NCBI RefSeq assembly: GCF_003991875.1
Contig: NZ_CP031423.1
Coordinates: 3,472,001 to 3,536,000, forward strand
Direction of reading: 5' to 3'
Length of the DNA: 64,000 nt
Origin: Microbacterium lemovicicum
Lineage (GTDB): Bacteria; Actinomycetota; Actinomycetes; Actinomycetales; Microbacteriaceae
Part shown: piece after piece, positions 43,290-52,641 of the stretch
Layout: every line of letters starts with the position of its first letter
Position numbering within the stretch: position 1 is the stretch's first letter
Notes under the pieces: generated by a model
The model's input: the letters and a program-made list of their open reading frames with translations, nothing else
Told to the model about the DNA's origin: nothing
Databases searched by the model: none
Program-made: the position numbers and the translations under genes

Positions 43290-44055
43290 GGCGCGGCCTT
43301 CCTGAAGACGAGTGGATGGAGTCGTAGTGCGAGAGCCCGGCCGTCTCTCCGCCGTCGGCGACGAACTCGGCGCCGGTGGAGAAGCTCGACTCGTCGGAGG
43401 CGAGGAAGAGGATCAGGTTGGACAGCTCGATCGCCTCGCCCATGCGGTGGAGTGCGACGTGGTTCTGCTCGCTCGGCAGCCCGTCGGTCATCGGCGTGCG
43501 GATCGCACCGGGGTGCACCGAGTTGACGCGGATGTTGTACTTGCCCAGGTCGAGCGCGGCGCTCTTGGACAGGCCGCGGACGCCGAACTTCGCCGCGTTG
43601 TAACCGGGGAGGGCCTCGTAGCCCTGCAGACCCGCCGTCGAGGACACGTTGATGATGGAGCCCTTGCCGCTCTTCTTCAACGGCTCGATCGCGGCCTTCG
43701 TCCCGTAGAACACGCCGGTGAGGTTGATGGCGATGATGGTGTCCCACGCCTCGAGGGTGTAGTCCTCGATCGAGGCGAAGTTCGCGATACCGGCGTTGTT
43801 GACGACGATGTCGAGTCCGCCGAATTCGTCGACGGCCGTCTGCACTGCGGCCTCCCACTGGGCGTAGTCGGTGACGTCGAGGTGGACGTATCGCGCGGCG
43901 TCGCCGAGTTCGGCGACCAGCGCCTCGCCTTCGGCGTCGAGCAGGTCGCCGATGACGACCTTCGCTCCTTCGTCGATGAGCAGCCGTGCGTGGGATGCTC
44001 CCATTCCGCGGGCTCCGCCGCTGATGAGGGCCACTTTGTTGCTGACGCGTGCCAT
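43282..44055 (-). CDS. Short-chain dehydrogenase, 3-alpha/20-beta-HSD-like
   Basis: A 257-residue SDR with the SGGARGMG cofactor loop, NNAGIANF, Ser in INVSSTAG, the YNAAK catalytic pair and HPGAIRTPM. It resembles 3-alpha/20-beta-hydroxysteroid dehydrogenases and glucose dehydrogenase-like enzymes; substrate not fixed. ATG at 44055 follows GAAAGG; the GTG at 44064 is less likely. Pairs with a TetR gene. Confidence 0.93.
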   Translation of the reverse strand: MARVSNKVALISGGARGMGASHARLLIDEGAKVVIGDLLDAEGEALVAELGDAARYVHLDVTDYAQWEAAVQTAVDEFGGLDIVVNNAGIANFASIEDYTLEAWDTIIAINLTGVFYGTKAAIEPLKKSGKGSIINVSSTAGLQGYEALPGYNAAKFGVRGLSKSAALDLGKYNIRVNSVHPGAIRTPMTDGLPSEQNHVALHRMGEAIELSNLILFLASDESSFSTGAEFVADGGETAGLSHYDSIHSSSGRPRHA

Positions 44056-44120
44056 GGTGTGCACCTTTCTCCTCGAGGAGTCCCGGATGCGATCCGGGGC
44101 CGTCGCTTCCTGGGCGACAC

Positions 44121-44145
44121 CACTATTTTACAAGTGTCGATTAGC
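44121..44145 (-). promoter_or_regulatory. AT-rich promoter/operator of the SDR-TetR operon
   Basis: A low-GC patch containing TAAAAT (minus strand, 44130-44125) and the partial dyad CACT...AGTG, 66-90 bp before the SDR start. It is a candidate -10 with overlapping TetR site. Confidence 0.4.
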
Positions 44146-44215
44146 TGAGGGGCCGGTGGCCAAAGACGTCGAGCTGTTCAGACGAGACGCTGGACGGCCG
44201 CGCAGACCGCGGACG

Positions 44216-44644
44216 TCACCAGGGCATCAGCCGGTCGGGATCGCGCGTGCTGTCGTCGGGGATGTGGGGCAGCTGGTCGCCGCCGGCGCGGATGCACAGC
44301 CAGCGCAGCTCCGTCGGACTGTCGGGCGCCGCGCGCCACGTCCGCCACACGCCCTGGCCGACGCGCACGACGGTCCCGGCCTCCACGTCCACGACCTCCT
44401 CATCGAGACCCATCTGGCCGCGTCCGTCGAGGAAGACGTACAGCTCCTCGATGTCCGCGTGCGTGTGCCAGTAGCCGGCGTCCTCACCGGGGAGGAGCGC
44501 GTTCGCCGTCATCCCGATGTACTGCATCGACAGCTCGTGGTCGACGACCCGCCGTCCGTCGCGCGACCGCGCCGGAACGAAGCCGCCGAAGTGATCGCGC
44601 CAGGCATCCGGCGCGCCGATCCGAGTCACCTCGAAGTCCGTCAT
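44216..44644 (-). CDS. Cupin-domain protein
   Basis: A 142-residue single cupin. The metal motif WHTHADIEELYVFLDGRG gives two His and a Glu; the usual fourth ligand His in the second cupin motif is replaced in VGQGVWRTWR. Role unknown: isomerase, dioxygenase or sensor. ATG at 44644 follows GGAGAACGTG. The pyridoxamine oxidase-like gene ends 22 bp upstream in the same direction. Confidence 0.85.
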   Translation of the reverse strand: MTDFEVTRIGAPDAWRDHFGGFVPARSRDGRRVVDHELSMQYIGMTANALLPGEDAGYWHTHADIEELYVFLDGRGQMGLDEEVVDVEAGTVVRVGQGVWRTWRAAPDSPTELRWLCIRAGGDQLPHIPDDSTRDPDRLMPW

Positions 44645-44666
44645 CACGTTCTCCTCTCCTCGACAC

Positions 44667-45233
44667 CTAGCCTGCAGCGAGTCGCGGCGCATGGTGCCAG
44701 TCGCCGTCGCGCAGCTCGTACACGACCCGCGTGTGCCGGCGGTCCTCGGCTCCCTGCCAGAACTCGACCCTCACCGGCATGATCCTCCACAGAACCCACT
44801 CGCCCGGCTCGACACCCGCGCGGGCTGCGGCGGAGCGGGCAGCGAGATCCGCGTCGCTCTCTTCGCGGGATGCCTCGCGGACCGGTCCCCGGAGGCGCAC
44901 GGCGCGCATGATCGGCTGCCACCAGAAGGTCAGCGCCGCTGCCGGGTTCGCCGCGAGGTGGGATCCCTTGGCGGACGAGCGCGGACCGGCGACCGCCCAG
45001 CCCCTGCTGTCGGCATCCTTCAGGATGAGGGTTCGCGCATCGGGCATGCCCGCAGCATCCACCGTCGACATCGTGGCGGCCAGCGGCTCCGGAACCCCTG
45101 CCCCGACGGCCTGCTCGATCCACGCCTGGAAGAGCTCGACCGGCTGGGTGGGCAGCGCCGTCGTGTCGAAGGGCGGCGGAGACCCCGTGAGCGAGGGCTG
45201 TTCTCTCAGCCACGTCGCGAAGGGTGAAGGCAC
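44667..45233 (-). CDS. Pyridoxamine 5'-phosphate oxidase-like flavoprotein
   Basis: A 188-residue PdxH/PhzG-type protein. Seen are ATMSTVDAAGMPDARTLILK, the FMN-binding SSAKGSHLAANPAAAL, the WWQPIMRAVRLRG strand, SREESDADLAARS, and EFWQGAEDRRHTRVVYEL with the WxxxRL end. It is 25-30 residues shorter than Escherichia coli PdxH, with a reduced middle loop, so a related oxidase rather than true PdxH is possible. GTG start at 45233 without a well-spaced ribosome site, seven bases after the preceding gene. Confidence 0.8.
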   Translation of the reverse strand: MPSPFATWLREQPSLTGSPPPFDTTALPTQPVELFQAWIEQAVGAGVPEPLAATMSTVDAAGMPDARTLILKDADSRGWAVAGPRSSAKGSHLAANPAAALTFWWQPIMRAVRLRGPVREASREESDADLAARSAAARAGVEPGEWVLWRIMPVRVEFWQGAEDRRHTRVVYELRDGDWHHAPRLAAG

Positions 45234-45240
45234 CTCCCCA

Positions 45241-45591
45241 TCATGACAGCGAGCGAAGCCGGCTGTCGGTCGCGGGGAACGCGACCGAGTAGGAGATCTG
45301 CGTCGCCGTCATGTCGCCCCAGTCGTCCTTCTTCACGCGAATCGTCGAGGGTGACACCTCCGCGATGCGCACGCGCAGCCAGGTCCCGTCGTCCAGCCGC
45401 AATTCGTACGGGTCGGCGAGATAGCCCAGACCGAGATCGTCGAGAGTCTCCTCAGCGAGCATCCAGTCCACGACCCCTGTCCGCCGCCGTCCCAGCAGGT
45501 CGATCACGATGAACCCGTCGTCGACGGGTTCCATCCACCCCACTCGTTCGCCATCACCAGAACGTCGGTGCTCGATCCACTCCGCTTCCAC
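45241..45591 (-). CDS. Conserved-looking small protein, 116 residues
   Basis: Acidic protein with a beta-rich pattern (RVGWMEPVDDGFIVIDLLGR, LRLDDGTWLRVRIAEVS). No signal or membrane segment. Function unknown. The GTG start is leaderless in style: TAGCCT ends six bases before it. It may share a transcript with the oxidase gene downstream. Confidence 0.7.
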   Translation of the reverse strand: MEAEWIEHRRSGDGERVGWMEPVDDGFIVIDLLGRRRTGVVDWMLAEETLDDLGLGYLADPYELRLDDGTWLRVRIAEVSPSTIRVKKDDWGDMTATQISYSVAFPATDSRLRSLS

Positions 45592-45659
45592 GCGCCAAGG
45601 CTAACGACGATATCGAGTCGGTGTCATCGAAGACGGCGACGCTCATTCGGGTGCGACCT

Positions 45660-47036
45660 CTACGCGAAGTCCCCGACCGGCGCCATGTCGGTGAAGCGGG
45701 AGAAGTGGCCCTGGAAGGCGACGGTGATCGTGTCGGTCGGGCCGTTGCGGTGCTTGGCGACGATGAGGTCGGCCTCGCCGGCACGGGGGCTGTCCTTCTC
45801 ATAGGCGGCCTCGCGATGCAGCAGCACCACCATGTCGGCGTCCTGCTCGATCGAGCCCGACTCGCGGAGGTCGGAGAGCGCGGGCTTCTTGTCGGAGCGC
45901 TGCTCGGCGCCACGGTTCAGCTGCGACAGCGCCACGACCGGCACACCCAGCTCCTTGGCGAGGAGCTTGAGCGCGCGCGAGAACTCCGAGACCTCCTGCT
46001 GGCGCGACTCGACGCGCTTGCCGCTCGTCATGAGCTGCAGGTAGTCGATGACGACCATCTTCAGGCCGACGCGCTGCTTGAGGCGACGGCACTTCGCGCG
46101 GATCTCGACCAGCGTCATGTTCGGGCTGTCGTCGATGTAGAGAGGGGCGTCGTTGATGCGTCCGCGCACCGACGCGATCGTCGTCCAGTCGCGGGAGTCG
46201 AGCGTGCCCTTGCGCATCGCCTGCAGGGGGATCGCGCCCTCGGCGCTCATGAGGCGCATGGCGATCTCGCTGCGACCCATCTCGAGCGAGAAGAAGATGG
46301 TCGGCATGTCGTTGCCGATGGCCGCGGTGCGGGCGAAGTCGAGCGCGAGCGTCGACTTACCCATGGCCGGACGCGCGGCGATGATGATCATCTGCCCCGG
46401 GTGCAGGCCGTTCGTCAGCTGGTCGAGGCCGGCGAAGCCGGTCGGGATGCCGGTCATCTGACCGTCGCGACCGCGGGCGGCCTCGATCTCGTCGACGGCG
46501 GCGTCGACGGCGACCGTCAGCGGGACGTAGTCCTCGACGGCGTCGGCGCCGGTGACGCCGTAGATCTCCGCCTGCGCGGTGTTGACGAGGTCGAGCGCCT
46601 CGCCCTCGCCCTGGTAGCCCATCTGCACGATGCGCGTGCCGGCCTCGACGAGACGGCGCAGCAGCGCGCGCTCGGAGACGATCGAGGCGTAGTAGCCCGC
46701 GTTGGCCGCCGTCGGCACGATCGAGGTCAGGGTGTGCAGGTAATCGGCCCCGCCCGCGCGCTGCAGCTCGCCGGTCTTGATGAGCTCGTCGGTGACCGCG
46801 ACGACGTCGGTCGGCTCACCGTGCGAGTACAGCGAGAGGATGGCCTCGTAGATGAGCTCGTGCTTCGGCACATAGAAGTCCGCGCCGCGCAGGCTCTCGA
46901 TGACGTCGGCGACGGCGTCCTTCGAGAGCAGCATGCCGCCCAGCGCGCTCTGCTCCGCCAGCACGTCGTGCGGAGGCGTCCGCTCGTACTGCCGGGGTCC
47001 CCCCAGACGCTCCTCCGAGATGTCGGCGATCGACAT
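45660..47036 (-). CDS. dnaB: Replicative DNA helicase
   Basis: A 458-residue hexameric helicase. N-terminal domain from PPHDVLAEQSALGGMLLS; RecA-like domain with Walker A ARPAMGKST, IIFFSLEM-type strand (TIFFSLEMGRSEIAMR), Walker B KMVVIDYLQLM and ALSQLNRG. No intein. ATG at 47036 has GAGAGGACGG. In many actinobacteria dnaB directly follows rplI; here two opposite-strand genes lie between. Confidence 0.97.
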   Translation of the reverse strand: MSIADISEERLGGPRQYERTPPHDVLAEQSALGGMLLSKDAVADVIESLRGADFYVPKHELIYEAILSLYSHGEPTDVVAVTDELIKTGELQRAGGADYLHTLTSIVPTAANAGYYASIVSERALLRRLVEAGTRIVQMGYQGEGEALDLVNTAQAEIYGVTGADAVEDYVPLTVAVDAAVDEIEAARGRDGQMTGIPTGFAGLDQLTNGLHPGQMIIIAARPAMGKSTLALDFARTAAIGNDMPTIFFSLEMGRSEIAMRLMSAEGAIPLQAMRKGTLDSRDWTTIASVRGRINDAPLYIDDSPNMTLVEIRAKCRRLKQRVGLKMVVIDYLQLMTSGKRVESRQQEVSEFSRALKLLAKELGVPVVALSQLNRGAEQRSDKKPALSDLRESGSIEQDADMVVLLHREAAYEKDSPRAGEADLIVAKHRNGPTDTITVAFQGHFSRFTDMAPVGDFA

Positions 47037-47824
47037 GCTGCCGTCCTCTCCTGTCGTCTTCACCCTCATCGCGCGTGCCCGTGAGGTGCGCGCGCGAACA
47101 GCGCCGATCCGATCTGCGGATGCCGCGGCATCCGCTCCCCGATCGAGCACAGCCCACCACGAACCGCCGACATCGCATCACCCCCGATGGATGACGGCGC
47201 AGTCGTCCGATGGGCCGGACCCCACGCTATGGAGGGTGATTCCGAGGCGCAAACAGCCCTGTGGATAACTCTGTGGAGAACATGCGCGAAACGCCGCGGA
47301 CCCTGTGCACAACGGATGTGGACAACCTTCTTATCGCGAGTGGGTCGAAAGAATTTAAGTGCTCCTGATCTGCCCTTCTCATCGCGGTGAGGGTGTGGAG
47401 GAAGAAAGAGGTGAACTCGGGATTGAAGGTTCGGTCTGATAGGAGCGGCTGTGTACAGATCTGGGGATGACGAGCGACGTCGTGTTCTCGATCGGTACGC
47501 GACCGACAGCCGGCCGTTCGGCGACAGCCGGCCTCCTCTGGGCGCCTCTGCGGCACGCAGAGCAGGACCCCACCCCGAACAGCTCAGCGCTCCCACGGGT
47601 GCGCACAAGGCCCTCCTGCGGTCTCCGCCCCTGCTTCGTCCTCCCCATCGCACTGATCGAGCGATCCATACGCGACGCGACGACGGCCGAGGCCCGTCGC
47701 GACGAAAAGGGGGCCTCACCTACCCACGTCGCGATCGCAGGGCTAGCTTCAGATCACCAGGCACCCCTAGATCTGCTCCTCACGGACGGATCTCCTTTTA
47801 CGTCGTCGTATTCGGGAGGTGAAC
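47037..47824. other. 788-bp intergenic region upstream of dnaB
   Basis: This divergent gap between dnaB and the surface-protein gene holds no convincing gene: frames across it lack ribosome sites and recognisable protein sequence. It contains the exact palindrome GGATGCCGCGGCATCC at 47118-47133, the DnaA-box cluster (47260-47325) and a less GC-rich stretch around 47326-47460. It must contain both divergent promoters. A GGAGGT site precedes the gene at 47825. Confidence 0.7.
47260..47325. promoter_or_regulatory. Cluster of DnaA-box-like sites
   Basis: Four 9-mers in one orientation: TGTGGATAA (47260-47268, reverse of TTATCCACA), TGTGGAGAA (47272-47280, one mismatch), TGTGCACAA (47304-47312) and TGTGGACAA (47317-47325, reverse of TTGTCCACA). 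It lies upstream of dnaB. It could control dnaB by DnaA or titrate DnaA; an origin is less likely without dnaA/dnaN. Confidence 0.7.
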
Positions 47825-48982
47825 ATGGACGCCATTCATCCGCAGCGCGTGTCGAGGATCTCCACGCTGCTGATCGCCTCCCTCGGCGTCGCGTTCGCCT
47901 GGGTGCTCCTGTCTCTCGTTCTGGGCTTCTCCGCGCCTCAGGCGCACGCCGACGACGACGGTCTGCTCGGCACGGTGACCTCCACGGTCGAGCGCACCAC
48001 CTCCTCCGCGACCCAGGTCGTCTCCGACACCACCTCGTCCGTGACCGACCTCGTCAGCGACACGGTCGCCGCCGTCTCGGAGCCGGCCGCGCCGCCCGCC
48101 CCGATCGCGCCGCCCGCCCCCATCGCGCCGGTCGTCGAACAGGTCGCGCCGGTCGTGGCCCCCGTGGTGGAGACGGTCGCCCCCGTGGTCGCCCCGATCA
48201 CCGAGGCCGTGGCCCCCGTCGTCGCCGGTGTGACCCCCGTCGTGGAGACGGTCGAGTCCGCGGTCGGCACCGTCACCACGGGTGCGACGGAGATCGTCGA
48301 TGCCGGCGTCATCAGTCCGGTCGTGGATGCGGGCGTCGAGGTCGTGACGTCGCTCCCTGTCGTCGGTGACGTCGTGGCCTCCACCGGCGTCGATGACGCC
48401 CTCTCGTCCGTCGGCCACACCGTCGACGGCGTGCTGCAGGGCACGACGGAGGCGGTCGTCCGCCCCGTGACGGAGATCGTCGACACCGTGACCGACCCCG
48501 TCGAGGGTGTCGTCGACGGGGCAGTCCCCGCTGCGGTGACGCCTGTCGTGCCGGTGACCGGCAGCCTCACGCCGCTGTCGCCCGCGCTCGCCCCCGCCTC
48601 AGAGCTCCCCGCCTCCCGCACTCTTCCCCGACCCCTCGACGCGACGTCCGCAGCCGGACCGCTGGACTACTTCGCGCGTGCGGCGGTGCTGAGCGGCACC
48701 GCCCTGTGGATGGCCGTCGCGCCGTCCGCCACGGCCGTCGTGTCGTCGGCGGATGCCGCGGCCATCGGCGGCGGCGCATCGAACGACCCGTTATCGCTGC
48801 TGCGTTCGACGCTGCAGGGCGAATCGTCCTCCATGGGGCCCGCCGGTGCGGGTTCCGGTGCCTGGGCGCTGATCGCCGTCGCGTTCGTGCTCGCATACCG
48901 TGCCTGGATGCGACGCACCGGACTCGAGGACGACGCGGCTCCCGTGGCACCCACCTACCCCACCGACGTCTCTCCCGACTGA
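47825..48982 (+). CDS. Exported Val/Pro/Ala-rich surface protein
   Basis: A 385-residue protein. N-terminal signal (STLLIASLGVAFAWVLLSLV, cut near QAHADD), then a long Val/Pro/Ala/Thr region with VAPVVAPVVETV-type repeats (about 90-240), a Ser/Ala-rich part and a C-terminal helix (AWALIAVAFVLAYRAWM) with a short acidic tail. No known domain. ATG at 47825 follows GGAGGT. It heads a pair with the chaplin-like gene 84 bp downstream and is likely a cell-envelope or hydrophobic coat protein. Confidence 0.75.
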   Translation: MDAIHPQRVSRISTLLIASLGVAFAWVLLSLVLGFSAPQAHADDDGLLGTVTSTVERTTSSATQVVSDTTSSVTDLVSDTVAAVSEPAAPPAPIAPPAPIAPVVEQVAPVVAPVVETVAPVVAPITEAVAPVVAGVTPVVETVESAVGTVTTGATEIVDAGVISPVVDAGVEVVTSLPVVGDVVASTGVDDALSSVGHTVDGVLQGTTEAVVRPVTEIVDTVTDPVEGVVDGAVPAAVTPVVPVTGSLTPLSPALAPASELPASRTLPRPLDATSAAGPLDYFARAAVLSGTALWMAVAPSATAVVSSADAAAIGGGASNDPLSLLRSTLQGESSSMGPAGAGSGAWALIAVAFVLAYRAWMRRTGLEDDAAPVAPTYPTDVSPD

Positions 48983-49066
48983 TCGGACCTCGTCGCCCCC
49001 TCGGCGACCGAGTGTCATCGCGCATTCCCGCGCATCCGAACAGTCAACACATCTCGAGGAGAGATC

Positions 49067-50602
49067 ATGAACACCTTCATCACGCGCGCCTTGATCGGCA
49101 CGCTTCTCGCCGGCGGCGTCACGCTGCTCGGCGCGACGGTCGCCAACGCGGCCGAGACCACGGGCGAGGACGGACTGCTGTCCGGCACCCAGGCCCTCAT
49201 CGACGTGTCGGCCCCGGTCGACGTCGTCGGCGACGCGGTGTCGCTCATCGGGGACAGCTCATCCACGACGGCCCCGGCACCCGCGGAGGCCGCACCGGCT
49301 CCCGCGGCCGAGGTCACGACGAGCGGCCTCGACGGCATCCTGTCGGGCGATCAGGCCATCGTGAGCGTCGACATCCCGATCACCGTCACCGACAACGCGG
49401 TATCGGTCATCGGCGACAGCACCGTCGAGGACGCGGCTCCCGCTGCGCCGGCCGAGCCTGCCGAGCCTGCTGCACCCGCCGAGGCTCCGGCCCCCGAGGC
49501 GAGCACCAGCGGCGAGGACGGCATCGCGTCGGGCAACCAGGCGGTCGTCGACCTGGACGTTCCGGTCACCGTCGGCGGCAACGCCGTCTCCGTCATCGGA
49601 GACAGCAGCGTCACCGACACCGCCCCCGCAGCGGCGCCGGTGGCCCCGGCCACCGGCGGCACCACGACGGCACCCGTCACCACCGGCGAGGACAGCATCC
49701 TCGGCGGCAACCAGGTGATCCCCGTCGTCGACATCCCCGTCACCGTCGGCGGCAACGCCGTCTCCGTCATCGGAGACAGCAGCGTCACCGACACCGCCCC
49801 CGCAGCTGCCCCGGCAGCCCCGGCCACCGGCGGCACCACGACGGCACCCGTCACCACCGGCGAGGACAGCATCCTCGGCGGCAACCAGGTGATCCCCGTC
49901 CTGGACATCCCCGTCACCGTCGGCGGGAACGCCATCTCGGTCATCGGAGACAGCAGTGTGGTGGGCGGCACGGGCACGGGAACCGGCCTCGGCGGCGGAT
50001 CGCCTCTCGCGCCGATCACCTCGGGTGAGGACGGCATCCTCGGCGGCAACCAGCTGATCCCGGTCGTCAACCTCCCGATCACCGTCGGCGGCAACGCCAT
50101 CTCCGTCATCGGAGACAGCACCGTCACCACCCCCGGCACCCCGGGAACGCCCGGCACACCCGGCACCCCCGGCACCCCCGGCACCCCGGGCACCCCCGGC
50201 ACCCCGGGCACCCCGGGCACCCCCGGCACCCCGGGAACGCCCGGCACGCCCGGCACCCCGGGAACGCCCGGCACGCCCGGCACCCCGGGAACGCCCGGCA
50301 CACCCGGCACCCCCGGCACCCCCGGCACCCCCGGCACACCGGGCACTCCCGGCACCCCCGGCACCCCCGGCACACCGGGCACTCCGGGCACTCCGGGCAC
50401 TCCCGGTACCCCGGCCACTGCCGGAACACCCGCGGGCGCGACCGTCTACGCCGCCGCGTCGACCGCAGCCGCGTCGACCGCGAACGCCCCGGCCGCGCGC
50501 CTGGCGACCACCGGAGGAGAGAGCGCCCTTCCGGCACTCCTGATGGCACTCGTGCTGTTCGGAGCCGGCGCGGCGTTCCTGCTGCGGCGCCGCACCGCCT
50601 GA
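49067..50602 (+). CDS. Chaplin-like, collagen-like wall-anchored protein
   Basis: A 511-residue exported protein. A signal peptide ends near VANAAE. Six chaplin-like modules of about 36 residues follow, pattern GEDGILxGNQxxxxxDIPVTV then [13 protein letters not shown]; unlike Streptomyces chaplins none has Cys. After them come 31 Pro-Gly-Thr triplets (93 residues) giving Gly-X-Y periodicity, and a Thr/Ala stretch. The C-terminus is a sorting signal with LATTG (479-483), a helix and RRR, the LAxTG form used by class E sortases. Modules 4 and 5 are nearly identical in DNA (about 180-bp duplication), showing recent expansion. Likely forms an amphipathic surface layer; SD AGGAGAG. Confidence 0.82.
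   Translation: MNTFITRALIGTLLAGGVTLLGATVANAAETTGEDGLLSGTQALIDVSAPVDVVGDAVSLIGDSSSTTAPAPAEAAPAPAAEVTTSGLDGILSGDQAIVSVDIPITVTDNAVSVIGDSTVEDAAPAAPAEPAEPAAPAEAPAPEASTSGEDGIASGNQAVVDLDVPVTVGGNAVSVIGDSSVTDTAPAAAPVAPATGGTTTAPVTTGEDSILGGNQVIPVVDIPVTVGGNAVSVIGDSSVTDTAPAAAPAAPATGGTTTAPVTTGEDSILGGNQVIPVLDIPVTVGGNAISVIGDSSVVGGTGTGTGLGGGSPLAPITSGEDGILGGNQLIPVVNLPITVGGNAISVIGDSTVTTPGTPGTPGTPGTPGTPGTPGTPGTPGTPGTPGTPGTPGTPGTPGTPGTPGTPGTPGTPGTPGTPGTPGTPGTPGTPGTPGTPGTPGTPGTPGTPATAGTPAGATVYAAASTAAASTANAPAARLATTGGESALPALLMALVLFGAGAAFLLRRRTA
50132..50410 (+). repeat. 31 x 9-bp repeat encoding Pro-Gly-Thr
   Basis: Uninterrupted 279 bp of 9-bp units such as CCCGGCACC, with synonymous variants (CCGGGAACG, CCCGGCACA). 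The variation shows selection on the peptide, while the tandem form allows length change. The complementary strand reads as Val-Pro-Gly repeats by chance. Confidence 0.95.
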
Positions 50603-50667
50603 CGCGGACGGAGCGGGCCGGCCGTGCCTGGTCCGACCTGCTCCGCCGCCGACGCGGCCGGTGAAAG

Positions 50668-50720
50668 GACGGATGCCGCGACCCGAACCCCTGTGGAGGG
50701 GCCGGGCCGCGGCATCCGTC
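50668..50720. terminator. Bidirectional terminator between chaplin-like gene and rplI
   Basis: Perfect 13-bp arms GACGGATGCCGCG and CGCGGCATCCGTC with an inner CCCCT/AGGGG stem, placed between convergent genes. Confidence 0.85.
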
Positions 50721-50733
50721 TGCCTTCTGCGCC

Positions 50734-51186
50734 TTACTTGGCGGAGACCACCTGAAGGGTGATCACGGCGGTCAGGTCGTCGCGGAGACGCACCGTGGCC
50801 TCGTGCTCGCCGATCGACTTGATGGGCGTGGTGATGTGGATCTTGCGCTTGTCCAGGTCGCCCAGGCCGGCGGCCTTGACGGCGTCGGCGATGTGGTCGG
50901 TCTTGACCGAGCCGAACAGACGGCCTTCGCTGCCGGTCTTGACGGCGAGCTTGACCTTGTTGGACTCGAGCGTGTTCTTGAGCGCCACGGCCTCTTCGTG
51001 ATCGTGGATCGCGCGGGAGTCACGGGCGGCGCGGATCGACGCCACCTGCTTCTCGCCACCGCGGGTCCACGCCACGGCGAAGCCCTGGGGGATGAGGTAG
51101 TTGCGGGCGAACCCGTCCTTGACCTCGACAACGTCTCCGGCGCCGCCGAGACCGGCGACCTCGTTCGTGAGAATCAGCTTCGACAT
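50734..51186 (-). CDS. rplI: Ribosomal protein L9
   Basis: A 150-residue L9. N-terminal [20 protein letters not shown] and [16 protein letters not shown] match the rRNA-binding domain, joined by the long helix to the C-terminal domain. Component of the 50S subunit. Follows rpsR by nine bases in the ribosomal operon. Confidence 0.98.
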   Translation of the reverse strand: MSKLILTNEVAGLGGAGDVVEVKDGFARNYLIPQGFAVAWTRGGEKQVASIRAARDSRAIHDHEEAVALKNTLESNKVKLAVKTGSEGRLFGSVKTDHIADAVKAAGLGDLDKRKIHITTPIKSIGEHEATVRLRDDLTAVITLQVVSAK

Positions 51187-51195
51187 CGGTGCCCC

Positions 51196-51450
51196 TTAAC
51201 GGCCAGCGCCGGCGTAGGGCAGGAGCGCCATTTCGCGCGCGTTCTTGATCGCGCGGGCGATCAGACGCTGCTCCTGCACCGAGACTCCGGTGATACGGCG
51301 GGCGCGGATCTTCCCGCGCTCCGAGATGAACTTGCGAAGCGTGGCGACATCTTTGTAGTCGATGAGGCCGACGCGGGTCGGCTTCGCGGGAGCGGTGACT
51401 TTGCCGCCCTTCCGCGGCTTCCGGCGGTCGCCGGTGGACTTTCCAGCCAT
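51196..51450 (-). CDS. rpsR: Ribosomal protein S18
   Basis: An 84-residue S18 with [19 protein letters not shown] and [14 protein letters not shown], the usual core that pairs with S6 on the 30S platform. It has a basic N-terminal tail ([14 protein letters not shown]) and no zinc Cys motif, so it is the C-minus form. SD AAGGAAG. Confidence 0.98.
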   Translation of the reverse strand: MAGKSTGDRRKPRKGGKVTAPAKPTRVGLIDYKDVATLRKFISERGKIRARRITGVSVQEQRLIARAIKNAREMALLPYAGAGR

Positions 51451-51524
51451 GGTTCTTCCTTACTGAGTGTGTAGATCGGATGCTGCGACCCGGCCTGCGC
51501 CTGACGGGCGGCCGGATTCGCGGA

Positions 51525-52046
51525 TCAGAACGGGGTGTCGTCTCCGTAGGAGCCGGGAGTGCTCCACGCGTCGGCGCCGCTGTTCGAGGAGCCGCTGTTC
51601 GACCCGGGGGTCGACCACGGCTGGTCGGCGACCTGGCCGCGGGACTGCCCGCCGCCCTGTCCGCCGCCGGCACCGCCGGAGGAGGCCGCACGCGTGATCT
51701 GAGCCGTCGCGTAGCGCAGCGACGGGCCGATCTCGTCGACCTCGAGCTCCATCGACGTGCGCTTCTCGCCTTCCTTCGTCTCGTACGAGCGCTGCTTCAG
51801 GCGACCGCTCGCGATGACGCGGCTGCCCTTGGTCAGCGATCCGGCGACGTGCTCGGCGAACTCGCGCCAGACGCTCGCGCGGAGGAACAGCGCTTCGCCG
51901 TCCTTCCACTCGTTCGCCTGACGGTCGAAGGTGCGCGGCGTCGACGCGATCGTGAAGTTCGCGACGGGGAGTCCGTTCTGCGTGTAGCGCAGCTCGGGAT
52001 CAGCCGTGAGGTTTCCCACGACGGTGATGATCGTCTCGCCGGCCAT
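51525..52046 (-). CDS. ssb: Single-stranded DNA-binding protein
   Basis: A 173-residue SSB. OB fold over about 110 residues ([52 protein letters not shown]), a Gly/Gln/Ser-rich linker and the acidic tail DDTPF that binds partner proteins. Lies between rpsF and rpsR as usual. Confidence 0.98.
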   Translation of the reverse strand: MAGETIITVVGNLTADPELRYTQNGLPVANFTIASTPRTFDRQANEWKDGEALFLRASVWREFAEHVAGSLTKGSRVIASGRLKQRSYETKEGEKRTSMELEVDEIGPSLRYATAQITRAASSGGAGGGQGGGQSRGQVADQPWSTPGSNSGSSNSGADAWSTPGSYGDDTPF

Positions 52047-52051
52047 GACCC

Positions 52052-52438
52052 TTACGCGTCCTGCTTGACCGCGGGCTTGGCGGGACGGGCAGCCTTGCGG
52101 GCGGCCTTCTCGTCGGCGCGCTGCTTCTCCGACGCGATCATCGCGATCGCCTCTTCGGCCCGGAGGACCTTGGTGCGCATGATCATCTCGCTGAGCTTGA
52201 GCTGACGGTCGAGCTCGCGCGTGGCGTCACTGGATGCCGTGAAGCTGACGACGGCGTAGATGCCCTCGTTCTTCTTCTGGATCTCGTATGCCAGGCGGCG
52301 CTTGCCCCAGACGTCGACGTTCTCGATGGAACCGCCGTCGTTGGTGATGACCTTCAGGAACTTGTCGAGGTTCGGAGCGACCTGGCGCTCATCGATCTCG
52401 GGGTTCAAGATGACCATGAGTTCGTACTGGTGCGTCAC
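52052..52438 (-). CDS. rpsF: Ribosomal protein S6
   Basis: A 128-residue S6 ([38 protein letters not shown]) with an Ala/Lys-rich C-terminal tail. GTG start at 52438 with a strong AAGGAGGTG. First gene of rpsF-ssb-rpsR-rplI, partner of S18. Confidence 0.98.
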   Translation of the reverse strand: MTHQYELMVILNPEIDERQVAPNLDKFLKVITNDGGSIENVDVWGKRRLAYEIQKKNEGIYAVVSFTASSDATRELDRQLKLSEMIMRTKVLRAEEAIAMIASEKQRADEKAARKAARPAKPAVKQDA

Positions 52439-52641
52439 TGACCCACCTCCTTCGGACTAGAACGGCTGTCGGGCATTTCCCGGCAGCAGGAGGGTGTGTG
52501 CACGTGTCCGGCCGGATTCGGGCTGGGCCGAGGCCGGACAACCTTCACAGTGTACCGGATGCCGCGGCATCCGCCGGAATCGGGATGCCGCGCCCGCGCG
52601 ACGACGAGGCGCGACGGCCTCCCGCAGGTAGCGTGGCCGCC

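Noticed and set aside
47260..47325. Chromosomal origin oriC
   Set aside because: No dnaA or dnaN nearby and only four boxes, all in one orientation; a regulatory or titration cluster is more likely.
47066..47719. Protein gene of 217 codons on the minus strand upstream of dnaB
   Set aside because: Composition is typical of a chance frame in GC-rich DNA, it has no ribosome site, and it runs through the DnaA boxes.
49351..50418. Minus-strand frame encoding long Val-Pro-Gly (elastin-like) repeats
   Set aside because: It is the complement of the Pro-Gly-Thr repeat of a gene with signal peptide, ribosome site and sorting signal. The minus frame has none of these.
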